Source: Dokdonella_A sp035263065 (GTDB taxonomy: Bacteria > Pseudomonadota > Gammaproteobacteria > Xanthomonadales > Rhodanobacteraceae). Taken from it: 7,087 bases of DNA. The notes under the pieces were generated by a model. The model was not told where the DNA came from. It saw only the letters and a program-made list of their open reading frames with translations, and ran no database searches. The position numbers were made by a program, and so were the translations under genes. Position 1 is the first letter of the stretch, and every line of letters begins with the position of its first letter. The stretch lies in assembly GCA_035263065.1 (NCBI GenBank), contig DATFRS010000031.1, positions 1 to 7,087 on the forward strand, in the 5' to 3' direction. Positions 1 through 6,575 of this stretch are shown one piece after another.

Positions 1-396
1 CGCTACGCCGAGGTGCTCGCGCTGATTCCGCGCGACACGCCGGTCGACACCTTGCTCCTGCGCCGCGTCCACGCTGCGAAACGATGGGGCACTGTCGACG
101 AAGCCGAAGCGCTCGGCGAACGCTTTGCTGCGCTCCGCGCACGCGGCGATCGCGTGCACCTGCGCGAGGAGGCACGCTACACGCTCGAGATCCGCGGCGA
201 CGCCGACGCGGCGCTCGACCTCGCGCTCGAGAACTGGCGCGTGCAGAAGGAGCCGCTCGATGCGCGCATCGCGCTCGAAGCGGCGCTCGCCGCCCGGAGA
301 CCCGAGGCCGCGCGCGAGATCGTCGAATGGATCGCGTCGAGCGGCCTCGAAGGCGAGCGCGTCCGCACGCTGGCGCGGGAGGCGTCGCAGCGATGA
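1..396 (+). CDS. C-terminal part of a TPR-like helical protein (5' end outside window)
   Basis: The frame is open from base 1 and ends with TGA at 394-396, so only the last 131 residues are visible and the true start lies upstream; the GTG at 13 is just an internal codon. The visible part is Ala/Arg/Glu/Leu-rich and almost certainly all-helical. A stretch around residues 60-80 (ARYTLEIRGDADAALDLALEN) and the following EAALAARRPEAAREIVEW have the small-residue and Gly/Ala spacing of tetratricopeptide repeats. There are no membrane segments or catalytic motifs. The stop overlaps the start of the HupE-like gene (ATGA), so the two are probably co-transcribed and translationally coupled. A TPR partner for a membrane metal-permease-like protein is plausible, but no function can be assigned from this fragment. 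Confidence 0.72.
   Translation, partial: RYAEVLALIPRDTPVDTLLLRRVHAAKRWGTVDEAEALGERFAALRARGDRVHLREEARYTLEIRGDADAALDLALENWRVQKEPLDARIALEAALAARRPEAAREIVEWIASSGLEGERVRTLAREASQR
377..382 (+). promoter_or_regulatory. Ribosome binding site of the HupE-like gene
   Basis: GGGAGG lies 10 bases before the ATG at 393, inside the end of the upstream coding region. It supports that ATG over in-frame codons further upstream. Confidence 0.6.
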
Positions 397-1523
397 TCGC
401 CCGCCTTCTCCTCGGGCTCTGCATCGCGACGTTCGCCGCGACGGCGTTCGCGCACAAGCCGAGCGACAGCTACCTCACGCTGCGCGTCGCCGATGCGTCG
501 GTCGACGGGCAGTGGGACATTGCGCTGCGCGATCTCGACGCGGTGCTCGATCTCGATCGCAACGCGGACGGACGCATCGACTGGGGCGAGCTTCGCAGCC
601 GCAGCGAGGAGATCGATGCCTACGCGTCGTCGCATCTCGCGCTGGCGTCGGCGGGCGAGCGTTGTCCGCTCGCGATCGCCGATCATCTCGTCGACAGGCA
701 CAGCGACGGCGGCTACGTCGTGCTCGCGCTGCGCGCACGGTGTCCGGCGGCGATCGATACGCTCGCGGTCGACTACGGCCTCCTGTTCGACGTCGACGCG
801 CAGCATCGCGGCCTCCTGAAGCTCGAAACGCCGTCGGCGCGCGTCGTCAGCGCCGTGTTCCCGGCGACGAAGCGCACGCAGGCGTTCGCGCTCGAGCACG
901 CGTCGGCGTGGACGCAGCTCCACGGCTACATCGCCGACGGCATCACGCACATCGCGGCCGGCTTCGATCACCTCCTGTTCCTCGTCGCGCTGCTGCTGCC
1001 GTCGGTGCTCGTGCGCAGCGGCCGGCGGTGGGTGCCGGTGACGAGCTTCCCGCGCGCGCTGCGCAACGTCGCGGCGACCGTCACCGCCTTCACGGCGGCG
1101 CACTCGATCACGCTGTCGCTCGCGACGCTGTCGATCGTCGCGCTGCCGTCGCGGCTCGTCGAGTCGCTGATCGCGCTCTCGGTGCTGCTGACCGCGCTCG
1201 ACAACGTCTGGCCGATCCTGCCGCGCGCGCGCTGGCAGGTCGCGTTCGCGTTCGGCCTGCTGCACGGCTTCGGATTCGCGAGCGTGCTCGCCGATCTCGA
1301 CCTGCCGCCGTCGTCGCTCGCGCTGTCGCTGTTCGGCTTCAACGTCGGCGTCGAGATCGGGCAGCTCGTGCTCGTGCTGCTGCTCGTGCCGCTCGTCTAC
1401 CTCGTGCGCGAATCGCGTCTGTATCCGCGCGTCGGGCTCGCGACGGCGTCGGGCGTCATCGCGCTGCTGTCGAGCGGCTGGCTGATCGAGCGCAGCTTCG
1501 ACGTGCGTTTCCTGCCGTTCTAG
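393..1523 (+). CDS. HupE/UreJ-family membrane protein with periplasmic EF-hand-like domain
   Basis: 376 residues. The ATG at 393 is chosen because it opens a signal peptide (LLLGLCIATFAATAFA, predicted cleavage near residue 20), overlaps the upstream stop as ATGA and has a Shine-Dalgarno site. Residues 21 to about 170 form a soluble domain, presumably periplasmic, with two cysteines (C91, C117) that could pair and an EF-hand-type loop at 55-66. Residues 180-376 are the membrane domain, with about six hydrophobic segments (near 185-205, 225-250, 254-270, 283-303, 307-333, 347-364). It carries the family's conserved polar motifs: H186-IAAGFD-H193, AHSITL (H237), FGLLHGFGFA (H291) and FNVGVEIGQ (E321). 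HupE and UreJ are nickel/cobalt permeases or metal-delivery proteins; this longer form with an N-terminal domain is common in genomes without hydrogenase or urease nearby, so the substrate is unproven. Family assignment is firm, transported ion is inference. Confidence 0.88.
   Translation: MIARLLLGLCIATFAATAFAHKPSDSYLTLRVADASVDGQWDIALRDLDAVLDLDRNADGRIDWGELRSRSEEIDAYASSHLALASAGERCPLAIADHLVDRHSDGGYVVLALRARCPAAIDTLAVDYGLLFDVDAQHRGLLKLETPSARVVSAVFPATKRTQAFALEHASAWTQLHGYIADGITHIAAGFDHLLFLVALLLPSVLVRSGRRWVPVTSFPRALRNVAATVTAFTAAHSITLSLATLSIVALPSRLVESLIALSVLLTALDNVWPILPRARWQVAFAFGLLHGFGFASVLADLDLPPSSLALSLFGFNVGVEIGQLVLVLLLVPLVYLVRESRLYPRVGLATASGVIALLSSGWLIERSFDVRFLPF
555..590 (+). other. EF-hand-like calcium-binding loop in the HupE-like protein
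   Basis: Codes for DRNADGRIDWGE (residues 55-66). The 12-residue loop has D at 1, N at 3, D at 5, G at 6, I at 8, D at 9 and E at 12, matching the canonical EF-hand pattern at every liganding position. Only one loop is present, and the flanks were not shown to be helical. Confidence 0.6.
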
Positions 1524-2240
1524 CTAGATCGACGAGATGCCGCCCTTCGCGATGACCGGCCCGGTCGGCTGACCGGTCGGTGATCCGCCGGGCGGCTCGA
1601 CCGAGATCGCGACGGCCGCCTGGAGGCTCACCGCCGAGCGCAGCGCCGGCGGAATCGCGATTGCGACCGGATGCGCGACGTCGACGACGCCGAGCGAATG
1701 CGGCACGTCGCCCGGCGGGATCAGCCAGAGCTCCGGCACCTTGTCCGGCGGAATCGTCGCGGTGACCGGCAGCACGAGCATCGTGCCCTGCGCGAGATCG
1801 ATCGTCGCGATGAACGCGGGACGGCCGTCGTCGAGCTTGATCGTCGCGAGCATCGGCGCGGCCGTCGGCGGCGTCGGCACGGGCTTCGGGCGCGACAGCA
1901 CGAACACGCCGGCGAGCGCGGCGGCGGCGACGGCACCGGTGCCGGCGGCGAGCCAGCGCCAGAAGCCGAGGCTCTCGAGGAGTCCGCCGCCGCGCCTCTG
2001 TGCGAACAGCGACGAGCGCAGGCGCGGCAGGATGTGCATCGGCGGCTCGACGGGCTCGATCTCGTCGGCGAGCGGCGCGAGGTGCACCTGCCACGCGGCG
2101 ACCTCGCGCGCGAACGCGCGATCGCGCGCGATGAGGAGCTCCACCTCGCGGCGCTGGCGCGCGTCGAGCACGCCGAGCACGTACTCGGCGGCGAGGTAGC
2201 TCCGGTCGGCCGGTGCGGCCATGTCGTCGCGTCCGCTCAT
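1524..2240 (-). CDS. RskA-type membrane anti-sigma factor
   Basis: 238 residues from the ATG at 2240, which overlaps the sigma factor stop as ATGA; an ATG at 2252 and one at 2222 are alternatives. It would bind and hold the sigma factor encoded just upstream and release it on an envelope signal. The N-terminal part (about 14-66) is the helical sigma-binding region with the typical start YLAAEYVLGVLDARQRREVE. A single membrane segment lies at about 97-116 (WLAAGTGAVAAAALAGVFVL). A proline-rich linker and a periplasmic domain follow, with the family hallmarks ELWLIPPGDVPHSLGVV (170-186) and VEPPGGSPTGQPTGPVI (214-230). No zinc-binding HxxxCxxC motif is seen, so this is not a ZAS-type anti-sigma. 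Its stop abuts that of the convergent HupE-like gene with no spacer. Family assignment is strong; the signal sensed is unknown. Confidence 0.92.
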   Translation of the reverse strand: MSGRDDMAAPADRSYLAAEYVLGVLDARQRREVELLIARDRAFAREVAAWQVHLAPLADEIEPVEPPMHILPRLRSSLFAQRRGGGLLESLGFWRWLAAGTGAVAAAALAGVFVLSRPKPVPTPPTAAPMLATIKLDDGRPAFIATIDLAQGTMLVLPVTATIPPDKVPELWLIPPGDVPHSLGVVDVAHPVAIAIPPALRSAVSLQAAVAISVEPPGGSPTGQPTGPVIAKGGISSI

Positions 2241-2815
2241 GGCTCCAGGCATGCCTTCAGTTTGATGAGACCGCGGCGGATCCAGCTCTTGACCGATCCG
2301 AGCGGCGCGCCGCTGCGGGCGGCGAGGCTCTCGTACGTCGCGCCGTCGAAGAACGCCGTGCGGATCAGCGTGCGCTGGCGCGGCTCGAGCTGCTCGAGGC
2401 AGCGGTCGAGGCGCCGGCCGCTGTCCTCAGCTTCGGCGGCGGAAGCGGGTTCCGGCGCGTCGTCGCGGAGGTCGTCGGCGAGCTCGATCGGCGCCGCATG
2501 CTGCTCGCCGGCGTCGGCGCGCGCACGGTCGATCGCCTTGTTGCGCGCGATCATGACGAGCCAGGTGATCGGGCTCGCGCGCTCGGGGTCGAACAGTCCG
2601 GCCTTGTGCCAGATCGTGGTGTAGGTTTCCTGGAGCACGTCTTCGGCATCGCTTCGTTTGCCCAAGATACGAAGGCAGACGCCGAATAGTTTCGCCGCGG
2701 TGAGGCGATACAGGGTCTCGAACGCGGCGCGATCGCCGCCGGCGACCGCTAGCACGACGTCGCGCAGACGCTCGCGATCGGAACCGCCGGAGCCCGTTTC
2801 CGTCCTGTCGCTCAT
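2237..2815 (-). CDS. ECF (extracytoplasmic function) RNA polymerase sigma factor
   Basis: 192 residues from the ATG at 2815; a GTG at 2836 would add seven Gly-rich residues not expected in the family, and neither start has a strong Shine-Dalgarno site. Region 2 spans about 24-100 and includes AFETLYRLTAAKLFGVCLRI, the DAEDVLQETYTTIWHKA core-binding segment and TWLVMIARNKAIDRAR, the -10 recognition helix region. An acidic Ala/Asp/Glu-rich linker covers 101-131. Region 4 spans 133-190, with a helix-turn-helix TYESLAARSGAPLGSVKSWI for -35 recognition. It lacks region 3 and any extra C-terminal domain, as usual for the group. It overlaps the anti-sigma gene by 4 bp, the normal arrangement for this regulatory pair, and resembles the SigK/RpoE-like ECFs that pair with RskA proteins. 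Target genes cannot be read from the window. Confidence 0.95.
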   Translation of the reverse strand: MSDRTETGSGGSDRERLRDVVLAVAGGDRAAFETLYRLTAAKLFGVCLRILGKRSDAEDVLQETYTTIWHKAGLFDPERASPITWLVMIARNKAIDRARADAGEQHAAPIELADDLRDDAPEPASAAEAEDSGRRLDRCLEQLEPRQRTLIRTAFFDGATYESLAARSGAPLGSVKSWIRRGLIKLKACLEP

Positions 2816-2916
2816 CCCCAGCCCGCCGCCGCGCACGAAAGCTCGCGGCAGCGAGAGCCTAGCAGCATCGTCGCGGGGTTACATGACGCGAAGCGGGTTC
2901 GCCGATCCCGCGGCCC
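2816..2916 (-). other. Intergenic region between the large secreted protein and the sigma factor gene
   Basis: These 101 bp separate the stop of the large gene from the sigma start, same strand. Read on the minus strand they hold two short stems of 5 bp (arms at 2893-2897/2907-2911 and 2842-2846/2851-2855), neither followed by a convincing run of T, and one GTAACC (2877-2882) that could be part of a -35 element. No clear terminator or sigma-70 promoter is visible. Confidence 0.4.
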
Positions 2917-5900
2917 TCATTCGAAGCCCGATGCGAAGATCTCGTCGGGGATGCCAAGGCATTCGTTCGGGACGTTGGCGCGCGTCCAGGCCGTCAGCGC
3001 CGAGCTTTCGCCTTCGGTCACCACGTAGTCGGTCACGTAGATCTCGTGCGCGTAGCCCGTATTCGAGCGATCGACGAGCTTGTACGCGTACGGGCGCGTG
3101 TTGTACCGGCACAGCGTCACCAGCGAGGAATCGTCGAAGCCGCCGACCTCGCCGGCGATCTCGAGACCCGTGCCCCAATACGTGCTCGTCGTGTTCTCCT
3201 CGGTGACGCCCGTGGAGAACTCGTAAGCGCCGCCCGCCGTGACCGTCGCGATGAAACCGGCCTCGACGTCGAATTCGGCACCGACGCGGTAGGAGCTATC
3301 GAACGACGTCGTGTTGCCGATCAGGTTCGTGGTTTCCGAGCTGAGCGCCCAGGTCGCCGTCGCCGAGCCGCCGATCAGCACGTCGTCCCAGATCGGCGTA
3401 TGCGGCAGCGACTGGTCGAAATTGGAGCAGCCCGACGGGAAGACGGGGTTGAAGTCGGTGCCGGTCCAGAGCAGATCGCCGTGCACTTCGATCGAGCGGA
3501 ACTGGTGGTTGATCGAATCCCAGACCTTCGCGTTGAACAGGCCGTCGGCCGCGACTGGATCGCATACGGCCGTCGGATACGTCGGCGGTTCGGCGTGCAC
3601 GTCGCCGAACACCTGGATCTCGGCGACGTCGAGCGTCGCCGGCCCCGGATGCTGCAGGCGGATGTAGCGGGCCGGCATCGGAGCGAATGTGCCGCTGTCG
3701 CGCGTCCAGATGTTCCAGCGGTCGTAGGCCATGTCGTCGCCGGTTCCCGGTGCGAACACGCGCACGCCGTTGCCGGAGGGCACGCCGTCGCCGTTGAACG
3801 GCAACGCGGACGCGTACACGCGGTAGCCCTGGAGATCGATCGCCGCGCCGGGCGGCGGCGACACGCGGATGTCGGTGATGTCGCGCACGCGCCGCAGGTC
3901 GATCTCCACGTACGGATCGTTCACCGTGGCGCCGCCGTTGGATGCGCGCGAGTTGCTGAACACGCCGTCGGTGACGGCCGACGCGGGCGTCTCGGGCGGC
4001 AGGCTGACGTTGGTCCTCACCGGCAGGAACAGCGCAAGGTTCGCCCAGTCGCGATGCAACGGGAACCACTGCGCCGGCGGCCCGCCCGATCCTCCGGCGG
4101 AGGCGATCTGCGTGTCCCAGTTCTCGGCGTCGTCGCCGGTGACGCCGTTGTGCCCGAACAGCTCGCACATGCGCGCGTTGCTGTCGGGCAGCGGTCCGCT
4201 CGCGTCGGCGAGGTCGTAGCTGTAGCAGTTGAACGTGTTCTCGTCGTAGACGACGAGCGCTTCGCCCATCGTCTGCTCCCAGCCCTGGCTCAGGGTCTGC
4301 TCGTTCTCGGTGCTGTGGGTCTCGCCGTTCGCGACCTGGTAGTTGTAGCCGGCCGTGGCCTTGGCGGAAACCTTGCCGCCGATGCCGTCGAGGCCGATGT
4401 CGACGCCGATGTAGGCCGAGATGTCGTGCGAGGTGTAGCTGCCCCAGTTCTGCTCGTTGCTCGTTCCGCCGGTGAGCGATTTCCCGAACGAGGCTGCCTT
4501 GTCGGCGTCGGCCTGCAGGGTGCGGAAAAACGGCGGCAGCCACGCCACCTGACGCACCTGCGGCTCGACGACCTGGCGGCAGCCGTCGGTCGCGATCGTG
4601 GCTTTCACCGAGTCGCCGTCGAAATCGCTGGCGACGAGGTCCGCCGCCGTGATGCTGCCGAAGTCGCCGTCCTCGACGAGGTGCGTGCCCGTGAACGAGG
4701 TGGGATCGCCGGTGTCCTGCAGATGCCAGATCGAGCGCACCCAGTGCTGCGTCGTGTCGCGCGTCGAGGTCATGATCTCGGCGATGCCGTCCTTGTCCAT
4801 GTCGGCCGCCGCGACGTTGACGAAGGCAAGATCGCTCAGGCTCGACACGGGATAGCTCGCCGAATACGCCGGCTGCAGGATCGTGCGGTACTTGTAGACC
4901 GGCTGCACGCCGGTGGGAGGCGTGCCGCCGCCCGCGTCGATCGTGTGCGGCGTCGTGTCGATTTCGCCGAGGGAGCCCGTCACGGTCAGCGTGACGGTGT
5001 ACGGCGCATCCTGCGGGAAGTGATGCGTCGGGCTCGGATCGGTATCGAGCGTCGAGCCGTCGCCGAAGTCCCAATGGTAGTTGACGATCGCGCCGGTCGA
5101 GCGGCTGATGAAGTGGAGGGTCAGGTTGTCCGTGTATTCGAAGTCGAAGTCGGCCGCGACGTCGACCTTCGCCTTGTACGCCTCGACGTCGAGGCGCGAG
5201 TTCGGATCCGAGCGCGCGAGCACGATCTCGGCCGGCGAGACGCGATCGACGTCGGCGATGGTCGCGTCGAACGTCGGCATGCCGTTGGCGTTCTGGCCCT
5301 GCACGATGTGGCTCCAGTCGTACTCCATGCCGGTGCCGCGCGAGGCGAACGCGATCGACGTGATCACGCCGCCCGCGCGCGTCGGGATGAAATGGTGCAG
5401 GCGCTGTCCGATGTAGTTGTTGGGGTCTCCGGCGTCGTCCTCGAACAAGGCGTGCACGACGAGCTCGTCGGCGCCGCTGTCGACGACGTCGCCGGCATCG
5501 GCGTCGAGCTTGTCGAAGTGATCGATCGGCGGCGAGGTCGAGATATCGTCGGCGAGGTACGTGAAGCCGACGATGCTCTGGAACGCGAGGCTCCCGATCG
5601 CATCGTCGCCCGCGGTGACCGGCAGGGCCGGCGTCGTCGGGTGGTATTCGAGCAGGTTGTAGTTCAACGCGAGCGTCGCGTTCGAGCCCGAGTCGTTGAC
5701 GACGACGATCTGCGCGCGCCCGTCGAGCAGCATGTCGCCGGCCGTCACGCTGGCGTTCTGGATGCCGCTGACCGCGCGGTTCCAGGTGCCGGCCGCCGTG
5801 CCGTCGGGCTGCGCGATCGCGCCGCCGGCCGCGCCGGTCAGCACGAGCACGCGCATGCCGAACGGGCTGGTCGTGCGCAGGAGGACGGCGAGCTCCTGCT

Positions 5901-6423
5901 GGCGGTCGTTCGAGCCGTCGAGATCGCCGGCGGCGAGATCGACGGTGCTGAACGTCTGCGCGGTTTCCCAAGTGTCGATGAGCTCGGCCGTCGGCAGGCC
6001 CGTGCGGTGGAACACGCCCAGGCGCAGCGCGCCGGTCGCGTTCACGCGGTTCGCGGTGACGATCTCCTCGCGGCCGTCGCCGTCGAGGTCCACGCCGACT
6101 GCCTTGAGAAACGTCGTGCCGGCGAGCGCGCCGGGATAGAGGTCGGCGCGATACACGCGCGCGAGCGGCGGCGGGTCGGACAGCACGTACTCGTCGAACG
6201 CGTTGAGGCTGCCCGACGTCGCCATCATCTCCATGAACTCGGCATCGACGCCGAACGTCACGCTGCGCCCGAACGGCGTGGTATCGCAGCCGATGCCTTG
6301 CGGCGCATGGGTGACGAAGTCGGGGAGCGCCCCGCCCGCGGCGACAGCGGCGGCAGAGCTGCACAGCGCAACACTCGCGACGAGCGGGCGCGCGAGTGCG
6401 CGCGACATCCGGATGCGGTACAT
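2917..6423 (-). CDS. Large secreted multidomain protein: FG-GAP propeller with PKD insert, two beta modules, discoidin-like domain
   Basis: 1168 residues. The ATG at 6423 is chosen because AGGGG stands 7 bases before it and it opens a signal peptide (basic MYRIRMSRALAR, then a hydrophobic stretch, cleavage near A28/A29). Seven FG-GAP/VCBS-like repeats have Asp loops near residues 112, 167, 230, 311, 391, 541 and 600, for example DLDGDGREEIV and DMDKDGIAEIM. A PKD domain (about 425-497, WDFGDGS at 451-457, YTVTLTV at 475-481) sits between the fifth and sixth. A beta-rich Gly/Ser/Thr module (about 641-740), a discoidin-like domain (about 797-940) and a second beta-rich module (about 1005-1135) follow. 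The chain ends in IFASGFE. The mature chain has eight cysteines, suited to disulfides outside the cytoplasm. No protease or glycosidase motif was recognised. Role is unknown; surface adhesion, glycan binding or beta-pore formation are possibilities. The gene is transcribed away from mltB. Confidence 0.9.
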   Translation of the reverse strand: MYRIRMSRALARPLVASVALCSSAAAVAAGGALPDFVTHAPQGIGCDTTPFGRSVTFGVDAEFMEMMATSGSLNAFDEYVLSDPPPLARVYRADLYPGALAGTTFLKAVGVDLDGDGREEIVTANRVNATGALRLGVFHRTGLPTAELIDTWETAQTFSTVDLAAGDLDGSNDRQQELAVLLRTTSPFGMRVLVLTGAAGGAIAQPDGTAAGTWNRAVSGIQNASVTAGDMLLDGRAQIVVVNDSGSNATLALNYNLLEYHPTTPALPVTAGDDAIGSLAFQSIVGFTYLADDISTSPPIDHFDKLDADAGDVVDSGADELVVHALFEDDAGDPNNYIGQRLHHFIPTRAGGVITSIAFASRGTGMEYDWSHIVQGQNANGMPTFDATIADVDRVSPAEIVLARSDPNSRLDVEAYKAKVDVAADFDFEYTDNLTLHFISRSTGAIVNYHWDFGDGSTLDTDPSPTHHFPQDAPYTVTLTVTGSLGEIDTTPHTIDAGGGTPPTGVQPVYKYRTILQPAYSASYPVSSLSDLAFVNVAAADMDKDGIAEIMTSTRDTTQHWVRSIWHLQDTGDPTSFTGTHLVEDGDFGSITAADLVASDFDGDSVKATIATDGCRQVVEPQVRQVAWLPPFFRTLQADADKAASFGKSLTGGTSNEQNWGSYTSHDISAYIGVDIGLDGIGGKVSAKATAGYNYQVANGETHSTENEQTLSQGWEQTMGEALVVYDENTFNCYSYDLADASGPLPDSNARMCELFGHNGVTGDDAENWDTQIASAGGSGGPPAQWFPLHRDWANLALFLPVRTNVSLPPETPASAVTDGVFSNSRASNGGATVNDPYVEIDLRRVRDITDIRVSPPPGAAIDLQGYRVYASALPFNGDGVPSGNGVRVFAPGTGDDMAYDRWNIWTRDSGTFAPMPARYIRLQHPGPATLDVAEIQVFGDVHAEPPTYPTAVCDPVAADGLFNAKVWDSINHQFRSIEVHGDLLWTGTDFNPVFPSGCSNFDQSLPHTPIWDDVLIGGSATATWALSSETTNLIGNTTSFDSSYRVGAEFDVEAGFIATVTAGGAYEFSTGVTEENTTSTYWGTGLEIAGEVGGFDDSSLVTLCRYNTRPYAYKLVDRSNTGYAHEIYVTDYVVTEGESSALTAWTRANVPNECLGIPDEIFASGFE
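2920..2940 (-). other. C-terminal IFASGFE tail of the large secreted protein
   Basis: The last seven residues follow a short linker (CLGIPDE). The tail lacks the hydrophobic segment and basic end of PEP-CTERM-like or GlyGly-CTERM signals. From memory, IFxxGFE-like ends recur on predicted secreted proteins of Lysobacterales; no function is known to me. Confidence 0.5.
3604..4035 (-). other. Discoidin-like (F5/8 type C, galactose-binding fold) domain of the large secreted protein
   Basis: Residues about 797-940 follow the family order: SAVTDGVFSNSRASNGG, then DPYVEIDLRRVRDITDIRV, GYRVYAS, ARYIRLQ and a closing LDVAEIQVFGD. Such domains usually bind glycans or lipids. It separates the two beta-rich modules. 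Confidence 0.7.
4933..5151 (-). other. PKD domain of the large secreted protein
   Basis: Residues 425-497 show the canonical WDFGDGS, then HHFP and YTVTLTVTG, the Ig-like PKD fold found in extracellular proteins. It replaces the normal spacer between FG-GAP repeats five and six. Confidence 0.85.
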
Positions 6424-6430
6424 GAGTTTT

Positions 6431-6435
6431 CCCCT
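6431..6435 (-). promoter_or_regulatory. Ribosome binding site of the large secreted protein
   Basis: AGGGG on the minus strand lies 7 bases before the ATG at 6423 and sets that codon as the start rather than the longer open frame beginning at 6486. Confidence 0.7.
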
Positions 6436-6481
6436 GGTTGCGCGGCCGCGCACGAGGACGGCTTGGTAGGCGCGCGCCGCT

Positions 6482-6511
6482 ATCATCGCGGCATCCGTCC
6501 CGCGTGCGCAA
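6482..6511 (-). promoter_or_regulatory. Candidate sigma-70 promoter of the large secreted protein
   Basis: On the minus strand TTGCGC (6506-6511) and GATGAT (6482-6487) each match the consensus hexamers at four of six positions, 18 bp apart. They would give a 5' leader of about 50 bases. In such GC-rich DNA this remains a weak call. Confidence 0.35.
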
Positions 6512-6523
6512 TTCCCGCGTGCG
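6498..6523. repeat. Tandem 11-bp direct repeat in the divergent promoter region
   Basis: TCCCGCGTGCG occurs at 6498-6508 and again at 6513-6523, a 15-bp period with CAAT between. The first copy overlaps the candidate -35 of the minus-strand gene, as an operator might. Confidence 0.55.
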
Positions 6524-6560
6524 ATTGTTGCCGCGCAGGCACGGATGTTTCGCCGCGTGG

Positions 6561-6569
6561 TGGTACATT
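6561..6569 (+). promoter_or_regulatory. Candidate extended -10 promoter of the mltB-like gene
   Basis: TGGTACATT is a TGn extended -10 with TACATT at 6564-6569. The seventh base after it is the A of the ATG at 6576, so transcription could begin at the start codon. No convincing -35 is seen. Confidence 0.4.
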
Positions 6570-6575
6570 AGCGCC

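Noticed and set aside
84..392. N-terminal extension of the HupE-like protein back to base 84
   Set aside because: Arg-rich shadow of the upstream TPR-like gene; the signal peptide and Shine-Dalgarno site place the start at 393.
1671..2624. Plus-strand frame of 317 residues across the sigma and anti-sigma genes
   Set aside because: It spans two well-identified minus-strand genes and its translation is Arg/His-rich without motifs.
2842..2911. Short inverted repeats as a transcription terminator of the large gene
   Set aside because: Stems are only 5 bp, loops are 4 and 9 bases, and no T tract follows on the minus strand; random in such GC-rich DNA.
6358..6369. Lipoprotein lipobox around Cys21 of the large secreted protein
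   Set aside because: The residue before Cys is Leu rather than Gly/Ala/Ser, and a good type I cleavage site follows at VAA/GG.
6424..6486. Longer start for the large secreted protein at 6486
   Set aside because: It would put 21 residues before the signal peptide and has no ribosome site, while 6423 has AGGGG at good spacing.
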